This document shows positions 1 to 4,288 of a stretch of DNA of 7,519 nucleotides, piece after piece. The notes beneath the pieces are model-generated. The model saw only the letters and a program-made list of their open reading frames with translations, had not been told where the DNA came from and did not search any database. The position numbers were made by a program, and so were the translations under genes. How positions within the stretch are numbered: position 1 is the stretch's first letter; each line of letters opens with the position of its first letter. The stretch comes from Deltaproteobacteria bacterium (GTDB lineage: Bacteria > Desulfobacterota > G020345765): the NCBI GenBank assembly GCA_030616835.1, contig JAUWWP010000114.1, positions 1 through 7,519 of the forward strand, read 5' to 3'.

Positions 1-215
1 ACCGGTTGGGGAATGTCTTTTAGAGTTGGATAAGTTTGGTAATGGGCGAGGTTTTTCAAACCGGGGTTGACCGCATAAAGGCTCCCGGGAAATCCAATAT
101 CCTCCAGCGACTCTAAGAACTCTTTCCCCATGTTGCCTACTGCCGTGGAGGCCCCGACAACTGCGATTGATTTCGGCTTAAAGATAAGCTCCAGTTGAGC
201 TTTGAATTTTGACAT
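1..215 (-). CDS. CoA-binding domain protein, ADP-forming acetyl-CoA synthetase-like (5' end only)
   Basis: Partial gene: 71 codons from the start are visible and the rest lies beyond position 1. The N-terminus reads MSKFKAQLELIFKPKSIAVV, then GAS at residues 21-23 and later YAVNPG. This is the Rossmann-type CoA-binding domain at the start of ADP-forming (NDP-forming) acyl-CoA synthetases, which interconvert acyl-CoA and acid plus ATP. Family hallmarks seen are the F-x-PKSIAVVGAS strand-loop, the VNP strand end and a PTLKDIPQPV stretch. The start is well supported: AAGGTGAG (219-226) sits 3 nt before the ATG at 215. It lies 51 nt downstream of the DUF3943 gene on the same strand and may be cotranscribed with it. 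The ligase and ATP-grasp parts are not visible, so a protein with only a CoA-binding domain (YccU-like) or a protein acetyltransferase fusion is also possible. Confidence 0.85.
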   Translation of the reverse strand, partial: MSKFKAQLELIFKPKSIAVVGASTAVGNMGKEFLESLEDIGFPGSLYAVNPGLKNLAHYQTYPTLKDIPQP

Positions 216-218
216 TGT

Positions 219-226
219 CTCACCTT
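219..226 (-). promoter_or_regulatory. Shine-Dalgarno site of the CoA-binding protein gene
   Basis: On the minus strand this reads AAGGTGAG, 3 nt before the ATG at 215. It fixes the start of the partial gene at the left edge. It also shows that this organism uses Shine-Dalgarno initiation for a likely second gene of an operon. Confidence 0.7.
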
Positions 227-266
227 CTATCCACTATATTCCGTAAAAAGACCTATTTGGTTATGA

Positions 267-1034
267 TTACCCGAATGCTCTGAATATTGCATCAATGGGA
301 TCCAGAATTACTATAAATGTTTTCTTCCATAGTGGCCTACGACTATCTCTCATCAGTTTCTTCTTGTAATGATATCGGAGCTCTCCCAGTAATGAACCGA
401 CAGGAGAGGTTATTATCAAATCCTGTCTCGAAGGCTCTTCAACCCAGGCCTCGAAAACGTACTCCCAGGCCACAGAGGTAGCGGTGCTGAAAAGGAACGA
501 GCTCCAGACAGAGTATCCCCGGTTTCTCGCAAGCAGGTATGCTTCAGCTCCAGCCAAAGGATGCAGAATATAATTCATCCACCATGGACTATCGTCCCAT
601 ACTGGTGGATGAGTATATGCCCACTGGAACTTCTCCCAGCTTTCCTGGAAGGAAAAATTCCCCCCCTCCCATTTGCGTTTATGCTGAGGAGAAAAGGCAA
701 TGACAATCACCGCCCCTACACCAAAACCTGCCAGATAACAGCTTGCCTTGGTTAAGAAGGTTTTTCGAAATTCACTCTCATCATCCCCCTGGATCCCGAT
801 CCTGCCCAGGTGGAAGAGGGAGGGACTCAGAATCCGAGGGAAAGGAGCTAATCGAAGACCGGAGCCGCTCAATTGCTTATAGGATTCCATATAGCTATTG
901 CCATCAAAAGAAATTGAGGGGAAGTCTGGGTCGATTGGTTTCGTTAAAGAATCTGCCAAGGCAGATCCAGATAATAAAAACAGGATAGTTAAGCTTGAAA
1001 TTACTGCCTTACTAATTATTTGACTTATTGCCAT
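267..1034 (-). CDS. DUF3943 domain protein with signal peptide
   Basis: 255 aa, function unknown. Residues 1-27 form a signal peptide (hydrophobic core about 10-21, cleavage near SALA-DS), so the protein is exported or periplasmic. A hydrophobic segment at about 98-114 may be membrane embedded. Residues 150-220 match my recollection of the DUF3943 consensus: WWMNYILHPLAGAEAY, an AR-x-RGY turn, a Ser-rich helix, then WEYVFEAWVEEPSRQDL and an SPVGSLLGE ending. The N-to-HP spacing, the WEY-x-x-E motif and the E-x-PS-x-x-D-L-I motif are the key matches. No catalytic role is known to me for the family. There is no Shine-Dalgarno sequence before the ATG. A promoter (1040-1068) places the transcription start at or next to the start codon. 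It precedes the CoA-binding gene on the same strand by 51 nt. The family call is from memory and was not searched. Confidence 0.75.
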   Translation of the reverse strand: MAISQIISKAVISSLTILFLLSGSALADSLTKPIDPDFPSISFDGNSYMESYKQLSGSGLRLAPFPRILSPSLFHLGRIGIQGDDESEFRKTFLTKASCYLAGFGVGAVIVIAFSPQHKRKWEGGNFSFQESWEKFQWAYTHPPVWDDSPWWMNYILHPLAGAEAYLLARNRGYSVWSSFLFSTATSVAWEYVFEAWVEEPSRQDLIITSPVGSLLGELRYHYKKKLMRDSRRPLWKKTFIVILDPIDAIFRAFG

Positions 1035-1039
1035 CGACC

Positions 1040-1068
1040 ATTATCTTTTGTCCGTTTTTATGAATCAA
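1040..1068 (-). promoter_or_regulatory. Sigma-70-type promoter for the DUF3943 gene, probably leaderless
   Basis: On the minus strand: -35 TTGATT (1063-1068), 17-bp spacer, -10 GATAAT (1040-1045, 5 of 6 to consensus). Only 5 nt (GGTCG) separate the -10 box from the ATG at 1034, so the expected transcription start falls on or beside the start codon. No Shine-Dalgarno sequence is present, which agrees with a leaderless transcript. Confidence 0.5.
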
Positions 1069-1159
1069 ATGCTATCTCATAATTGCCTGAAGGGCAACTC
1101 CTTTTCCCGGTTGGTAAGCATCCAAAATTTCGGCACAATTAAGCAGGATAGCCAGGGCT

Positions 1160-1219
1160 TGTAGGGGTGGACCTCAGTGTCCACCCTTATTCGGGCCGAC
1201 AGGGATGTCGTCCCCTACA
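1160..1219. repeat. 60-bp palindromic, cloverleaf-like intergenic repeat
   Basis: The outer arms TGTAGGGG (1160-1167) and CCCCTACA (1212-1219) are perfect inverted repeats. Extended to 13 nt (1160-1172 against 1207-1219) they match at 11 of 13 positions. Inside are two further hairpins: GGGTGGAC/GTCCACCC (1165-1172 with 1179-1186, 6-nt loop) and CGACA/TGTCG (1197-1201 with 1206-1210, 4-nt loop). The whole can fold as a closed outer stem with two inner arms. It encodes nothing. The form resembles dispersed REP/MITE-like palindromes seen between genes in many uncultured bacterial genomes. Mobility is inferred, as only one copy lies in the window. Confidence 0.75.
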
Positions 1220-1274
1220 TTCTGGAAAGCCCCGATAAGTTAGGTGCTTTTAATTTCTCTTTTTGAGGAAAGTA

Positions 1275-1283
1275 TGATAAAAT
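1275..1283 (+). promoter_or_regulatory. Extended -10 promoter for the MNT-HEPN gene
   Basis: The sequence TGATAAAAT contains an extended -10 (TG-n-TAAAAT, with 5 of 6 in the hexamer at 1278-1283). No good -35 box lies at the expected distance, which is usual for extended -10 promoters. Transcription would begin near 1290, giving a leader of about 30 nt that includes the strong ribosome site at 1305-1313. Confidence 0.4.
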
Positions 1284-1304
1284 ATGCATTCCTAATTAAT
1301 AATG

Positions 1305-1313
1305 AAGAGGTGG
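1305..1313 (+). promoter_or_regulatory. Shine-Dalgarno site that decides the MNT-HEPN start
   Basis: AAGAGGTGG lies 6 nt before the ATG at 1320. An in-frame ATG at 1302 would overlap this site and has only AT-rich sequence before it. Position 1320 is therefore the likely start. Confidence 0.75.
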
Positions 1314-1319
1314 AAAATA

Positions 1320-2051
1320 ATGGAAGTTCGCAAGAAGAGGGCACTGGATAAATTTACAGCAGAGTTAAAAAGACGGTTAGGAAACAGAGTCATGGGGGCC
1401 TATTTATTCGGGAGTACCGCTAAAGGAACGGATAGTCCAGGAAGCGATATTGATGTATTGATAATTTATTCAGATGCTGACAAAAAGAAAGTAGAGGATG
1501 TCGTTGATGAGTTAACATTTAATATTGCCTGCAAGACGGAAGAGAGCATCGAGATAATACTGATGTCAGAGCAAGAGTATAAGGCAGGTATCGGGCGGTC
1601 GCCTTTCCTCTGGGAGGTGCTCCAATTTGGTAAAACCATCTTCGCTCGTAGCTCATTTACAGAATGGCGGTTAGACTTTGGAGGTTACTTGAAGTTGGCC
1701 AAAGACTATTTAGATTATGCAAAGGACGCTAAGGAAGAGAATAAAGTCCGTTTGGCTATTGACACCGCTTACAATTCAGCCGAACTTTTGGCCAAAGCAC
1801 TAATTATCAGTACTCGCAATAGCTTGGCCTCTTCACATGGTGGAATTGTTGGGCAATTTGGAAAACTTTTTGTTCTTAGCGGTCAAACCGATCCTCAGAT
1901 TGGTAAAGGACTCAACAAGAGTCTCAGACTAAGAGGACAGGCTCGTTATGAACCTAACACTGAATTAAATAGAAAAGATGCAGAGTTTGTGATAACCATT
2001 GCTGAAAAATTATTAATACTTGCTGAAAAACAGCTTGAAAGCAAGATTTGA
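1320..2051 (+). CDS. Fused nucleotidyltransferase (MNT)-HEPN domain protein
   Basis: 243 aa from the ATG at 1320. Residues 1-115 form a minimal nucleotidyltransferase. GSTAKG starts at residue 31 and SDID covers 42-45, giving the GS-x10-D-x-D signature (G31, S32, D43, D45). The third acidic residue is probably E78 in SIEII, where many relatives have Asp. Residues 120-243 form an all-helical HEPN-type domain ending in R203-L-R-G-Q-A-R-Y210. In the MntA/HepT toxin-antitoxin systems these two domains are separate proteins: HepT is an RNase with an R-x4-H-x-Y motif and MntA AMPylates it at the Tyr. Here they are one chain. By that alignment the RNase His would be Ala208, with Arg203 and Tyr210 kept. 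The alternative alignment is the R-x-x-A-D-Y motif of other HEPN proteins (R205, Y210), with D changed to R. It has its own promoter and ribosome site. Its codons look more AT-rich than those of its neighbours by eye, a possible sign of transfer. The domain call is firm; the toxin or regulatory role is inference. Confidence 0.85.
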   Translation: MEVRKKRALDKFTAELKRRLGNRVMGAYLFGSTAKGTDSPGSDIDVLIIYSDADKKKVEDVVDELTFNIACKTEESIEIILMSEQEYKAGIGRSPFLWEVLQFGKTIFARSSFTEWRLDFGGYLKLAKDYLDYAKDAKEENKVRLAIDTAYNSAELLAKALIISTRNSLASSHGGIVGQFGKLFVLSGQTDPQIGKGLNKSLRLRGQARYEPNTELNRKDAEFVITIAEKLLILAEKQLESKI

Positions 2052-2097
2052 GGATTCAGTTCTCTTTCGATTCCTGACCCCTTCAGAATTTTATTTT

Positions 2098-2148
2098 GTA
2101 AAGGTTATACCTTACTCCTCCAGAGAGCATAACCTCTATACTTTCAGC
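2098..2148 (+). promoter_or_regulatory. Possible promoter region before the CPBP gene
   Basis: TATACT (2137-2142, 5 of 6 to the -10 consensus) lies 6 nt before the ATG at 2149, again the spacing expected for a leaderless transcript. No convincing -35 box accompanies it. Upstream, an imperfect inverted repeat GTAAAGGT-TAT-ACCTTAC (2098-2115, one bulged A) could be an operator or a chance palindrome. A weaker alternative promoter is TTCAGA (2082-2087), 18-bp spacer, TATACC (2106-2111). Confidence 0.25.
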
Positions 2149-3099
2149 ATGTCCACTCTTGTTGAATCTCAATATAATGTATTGGAGTCAAAGGTTCTTC
2201 CAATAGTTCTAACGGGAGTTCTCCTCGTCCTCGTAGAGTTCCATTCAGCCGAAGCCGGTCGAAGAGATCCTCCCACCGCTGCCTTCCTCTCCGCGATCTT
2301 CCCCGGAGGAGGACATTTTTATCTGGGTGAGAGCGGGAAAGGTCTTATATATCTTAGCAGTGAGCTTTCCTTGGTCGGTGCCGGCTACTGCCTGGATGAG
2401 TCCCTGGAGAAAGAGCCCCGGGAGGAGTTAAATTTTCTTTATATTTTAGCGCTAAAAGAACATGAGCTGGGGATCTTTACTGCTTATCGGAACGCCAGGT
2501 TACTTAGCGGGAACAAGAAGTATACAATCCCTCCCGATCCCTCCCCGATTTCTAAACTTTTCTTATCCCCCTTTCTTGGGAATAATCTCGTCAGCCTCGA
2601 GGTTTATGGGTTTGCCCTTATTGGAGCTGCCCTGGCCTACGGGCAGTGGCTTGCGAATAAGCCGCAAAAGAGGTTCAACCAGATCTCCGATGTCTATATA
2701 ATGGGAGGCCATCTGGACCGAGGCCGCGGGTTCTCTACCTATGAGGCTTTACTCTTCTCGATAAGCCTGTCCGCGGCCGTGGGGGAGGAAGCAGCCTGGA
2801 GGGGAGTGGTTCAGACGGAATATGAGGAGAGTTTGGGCAGGGTCAAGGGCCTGGTGGCTGCCTCCCTTATGTTTGGATTATCCCATCTGCTCAATCCTAA
2901 TGTTGCCAATAGGTACCGGGAGGGAGGAGTTGCCACGGCTGGGGGGATGTATCTGGGCTGGCTCTATCAGAGAAATGGCTACTGCCTGAGTAGATCAATT
3001 GCTGCCCACTTCTGGTATAACATCCTTGCTGGAACTACCGCTTTCCTCTTAGACCCCGAGAACAACCCACTTGGGATCAAGGTGGAATTTAAATTTTAA
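2149..3099 (+). CDS. CPBP-family intramembrane metalloprotease homologue with DUF5683-like N-terminal part
   Basis: 316 aa from the ATG at 2149. All three signatures of the CPBP (Rce1/Abi, PF02517) family are present: EEAAWRG (E213, E214, R218), FGLSH (F242, H246) and HFWYN (H287, N291). These carry the glutamates, His and Asn that act in membrane-embedded proteolysis. The N-terminus has a signal-like segment (hydrophobic core about 16-30, AEA at 34-36). Then AFLSAIFPGGGHFYLG and KGLIYL (45-69) resemble the PG-x-G-x-x-Y-x-G hairpin of DUF5683/TM2-like proteins. Several further membrane helices follow (for example about 149-168). The start is uncertain. The open frame extends back to a TTG at 2020 inside the MNT-HEPN gene, but that part does not look like protein. 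TTG 2182 would give a tidier 25-residue signal peptide. No candidate has a Shine-Dalgarno sequence. The gene overlaps the rhomboid gene end to end by 4 bp. The substrate is unknown; CPBP proteins are known for prenyl-protein processing, bacteriocin immunity and other roles. Confidence 0.85.
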   Translation: MSTLVESQYNVLESKVLPIVLTGVLLVLVEFHSAEAGRRDPPTAAFLSAIFPGGGHFYLGESGKGLIYLSSELSLVGAGYCLDESLEKEPREELNFLYILALKEHELGIFTAYRNARLLSGNKKYTIPPDPSPISKLFLSPFLGNNLVSLEVYGFALIGAALAYGQWLANKPQKRFNQISDVYIMGGHLDRGRGFSTYEALLFSISLSAAVGEEAAWRGVVQTEYEESLGRVKGLVAASLMFGLSHLLNPNVANRYREGGVATAGGMYLGWLYQRNGYCLSRSIAAHFWYNILAGTTAFLLDPENNPLGIKVEFKF

Positions 3100-3782
3100 G
3101 AGGAAGTTAGCCTTTTCTTAAGGGTTCTAAACCGCCTTTTTCCTTTTTTAGAAAACAGGAATATCAGGGCAAATCCGGCAATAAAACCCCCGATATGGGC
3201 ATACCAGGCAACTCCACCTCCAGAACTTAAGAGCTGCATGAGGAACCAGATCCCCAGGAAAAGGACTGCCGGAAGCCTCATTATTCTGATAAAGAAGAAT
3301 ATGGGGACCAGGGTAATGACCTGGGCCCGGGGATAAAGGAGGATATAAGCACCGAGGACACCGGATATCGCACCGCTGGCACCGATCATAGGAACCTGGG
3401 AACCGGGCTCTAATAGGATGTGGGAAAAGCTTGCCAGAAGCCCACAGATCAAATAGAAGAAGATGAATTTGATATGGCCCATAGAGTCCTCAATATTGTT
3501 GCCGAAGATCCACAGATAGAGCATATTTCCGCCAAGATGCAAGAACCCACCGTGCATAAACATTGAGCTGAAAAGGGTTAAAGGGACTGGGATGGCTGCG
3601 GTAGGACGGATATCGGTAAAATGGGTTATCTCGTAAGGTATGACTCCCAGGCGGAGGATAAGGTGCTGGGATTCTGGGCCCTGAGCGATCTGAAGGAGGA
3701 AGATCAGAACATTGATTACAATTAACCCTATGGTTACAGAGGGGAAAATCTCAGTAGGATTCTCATCCTTTAAGGGTATCAT
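3096..3782 (-). CDS. Rhomboid-family intramembrane serine protease
   Basis: 228 aa with about six membrane helices and a basic cytoplasmic tail (KKGKRRFRTLKKR, 212-224). The catalytic Ser is S136 in GASGAISG and the catalytic His is H196 in WYAHIGGF. HGGFLHLGGNM (77-87) supplies the usual His and Asn of the oxyanion region (H82, N86). Length and order fit the bacterial subclass of large-loop rhomboids with an N-terminal IPLKDENPT segment. It cleaves transmembrane proteins within the membrane; the substrate cannot be told from sequence. The start is ATG 3782, because GAGG (3790-3793) lies about 7 nt before it; an in-frame TTG at 3788 has no such site. A promoter with a perfect -35 box lies at 3816-3844. 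It is divergent from the DUF2905-kinase operon and convergent with the CPBP gene. All key residues are intact, so it is probably active. Confidence 0.93.
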   Translation of the reverse strand: MIPLKDENPTEIFPSVTIGLIVINVLIFLLQIAQGPESQHLILRLGVIPYEITHFTDIRPTAAIPVPLTLFSSMFMHGGFLHLGGNMLYLWIFGNNIEDSMGHIKFIFFYLICGLLASFSHILLEPGSQVPMIGASGAISGVLGAYILLYPRAQVITLVPIFFFIRIMRLPAVLFLGIWFLMQLLSSGGGVAWYAHIGGFIAGFALIFLFSKKGKRRFRTLKKRLTSS

Positions 3783-3815
3783 TAACAAGCCTCATGGAAA
3801 TGAAATGGTTAATAT

Positions 3816-3844
3816 CTTTTATCCCAAGAAGTCTTAGATGTCAA
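3816..3844 (-). promoter_or_regulatory. Promoter for the rhomboid gene
   Basis: On the minus strand: TTGACA (3839-3844, perfect -35), 17-bp spacer, TAAAAG (3816-3821, 4 of 6 to the -10 consensus). Transcription would start near 3809. That leaves a leader of about 27 nt with the GAGG ribosome site before the ATG at 3782. Confidence 0.5.
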
Positions 3845-3876
3845 GAGCCTCCGTTCGCCAAAGGCGGATTGAAAAT

Positions 3877-3897
3877 TGCAAAATGCAAAATGCAAAT
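3877..3897. repeat. Three-copy 7-nt tandem repeat
   Basis: TGCAAAA, TGCAAAA and TGCAAAT follow each other without gaps. The tract is noncoding and lies about 20 bp before the interlocked inverted repeat. Such a tract could vary in copy number by slippage. It is too short and has no spacers, so it is not a CRISPR. Confidence 0.7.
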
Positions 3898-3903
3898 GAT
3901 GGA

Positions 3904-4018
3904 ATTGGGATTTGGGATTCAGCCTTCGTAGCCAGCCTACTTCGCCATAGCGGCTGCGAAGGCTGAACTACGGCGAAGTAGGCTTTGGTCATTGGGATTT
4001 GATTGACTTGGTCATTGG
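3904..4018. repeat. Direct repeats flanking the interlocked inverted repeat
   Basis: ATTGGGATTTG occurs at 3904-3914 and again at 3991-4001, one copy on each side of the inverted-repeat core. A second pair, TTGGTCATTGG, occurs at 3985-3995 and 4008-4018, 23 nt apart and overlapping the first set. They may mark an inserted element or simply be part of a composite intergenic repeat. Confidence 0.6.
3919..3984. repeat. Interlocked inverted repeat (A-B-A'-B' order)
   Basis: Arm A (3919-3933) pairs with A' (3952-3966) at 14 of 15 positions, the odd one being a G-T pair. Arm B (3934-3946, AGCCTACTTCGCC) pairs perfectly over 13 nt with B' (3972-3984). The order is A, B, A', B', with no gap between A and B and 5-nt linkers elsewhere. 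The stems therefore interlock as in a pseudoknot instead of nesting. The linkers look too short for both full stems to form at once, so two exclusive folds are more likely. The element is noncoding and probably belongs to a dispersed palindromic repeat family. Confidence 0.75.
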
Positions 4019-4028
4019 TTATTTTTTC

Positions 4029-4057
4029 TTGATTAGTCCGGGGAAATAGTTTATATT
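4029..4057 (+). promoter_or_regulatory. Promoter of the DUF2905-kinase operon, probably leaderless
   Basis: -35 TTGATT (4029-4034), 17-bp spacer, -10 TATATT (4052-4057, 5 of 6). The ATG follows after 8 nt, so transcription should start within a base or two of it. No Shine-Dalgarno sequence exists. The -35 hexamer and spacer length are identical to those before the DUF3943 gene. Confidence 0.5.
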
Positions 4058-4065
4058 TTTATAGT

Positions 4066-4287
4066 ATGGATGACCCGGGAGGTATCGGAAGACTGCTCAT
4101 CCTTTTGGGCCTATCATTGGCAGCCTTAAGGATAGTCCTTATCCTTGGGGCAAATGTTTCCTGGTTGGGGAGACTGTCCGGGGATATCTATATCAAAAAA
4201 GATAGCTTTAGTTTTTACTTCCCAATTACCACCGGCATAATTATCAGCATGTTGCTGACATTACTTTTCTTAATTTTCAGGAGATAG
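4066..4287 (+). CDS. DUF2905 small membrane protein
   Basis: 73 aa with two membrane helices (about 9-28 and 53-71) joined by a short loop. The DUF2905 signature is clear: GRLLILLGLSL near the start, then LGRLSGDIYIKK (34-45) and FYFPITT (50-56) leading into the second helix. The usual LGRLPGDI has Ser in place of Pro here. Its function is unknown. It is the first gene of a probable two-gene operon: its stop is 1 nt before the kinase start, and its last codons (AGG AGA) form the kinase ribosome site. This tight coupling suggests, but does not prove, a link to the membrane kinase. The start at 4066 is favoured because it lies directly after a good promoter and begins the conserved N-terminus. 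Confidence 0.9.
   Translation: MDDPGGIGRLLILLGLSLAALRIVLILGANVSWLGRLSGDIYIKKDSFSFYFPITTGIIISMLLTLLFLIFRR
4279..4283 (+). promoter_or_regulatory. Shine-Dalgarno site of the kinase, inside the DUF2905 gene
   Basis: AGGAG ends 5 nt before the ATG at 4289 and is built from the last codons of the DUF2905 gene. Translation of the two genes is thus likely coupled. Confidence 0.75.
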
Positions 4288-4288
4288 G

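Larger units (their letters stand above)
1035..1319. other. Intergenic region with divergent promoters and a palindromic repeat
   Basis: This gap separates divergent genes (DUF3943 on minus, MNT-HEPN on plus). Next to 1034 is the DUF3943 promoter. At 1083-1097 there is a small hairpin (TTGCC / GGCAA). At 1160-1219 lies a 60-bp palindromic repeat, and near 1275-1283 an extended -10 promoter. I see no coding signal and no recognised RNA gene in it. Confidence 0.7.
3783..4065. other. Intergenic region packed with short repeats, between divergent genes
   Basis: It holds, in order: the rhomboid promoter (3816-3844), a small hairpin CGCC-AAA-GGCG (3856-3866), a 7-nt tandem repeat (3877-3897), direct repeats of 11 nt, the interlocked inverted repeat (3919-3984), and the promoter of the DUF2905-kinase operon (4029-4057). 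I see no reading frame with coding character. Confidence 0.7.

Noticed and set aside
561..988. Plus-strand reading frames across the DUF3943 gene
   Set aside because: They are opposite-strand shadows of a clear protein with signal peptide and family motifs; their products have no recognisable character.
1302..1319. ATG 1302 as the MNT-HEPN start
   Set aside because: The only good Shine-Dalgarno sequence lies between this ATG and the one at 1320, so the first would sit before it.
2020..2148. N-terminal extension of the CPBP frame from TTG 2020
   Set aside because: It overlaps the end of the MNT-HEPN gene, has no ribosome site, and the extra 43 residues lie before the signal-like segment and look like translated noncoding DNA.
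3783..3788. TTG 3788 as the rhomboid start
   Set aside because: ATG 3782 is two codons in and has GAGG at normal spacing; TTG 3788 would overlap or abut that site.
3877..3897. CRISPR array
   Set aside because: Units are 7 nt with no spacers and no cas genes are near.
3904..4018. A complete insertion sequence
   Set aside because: No transposase frame is present and the region is under 300 bp; at most it is a small non-autonomous element.
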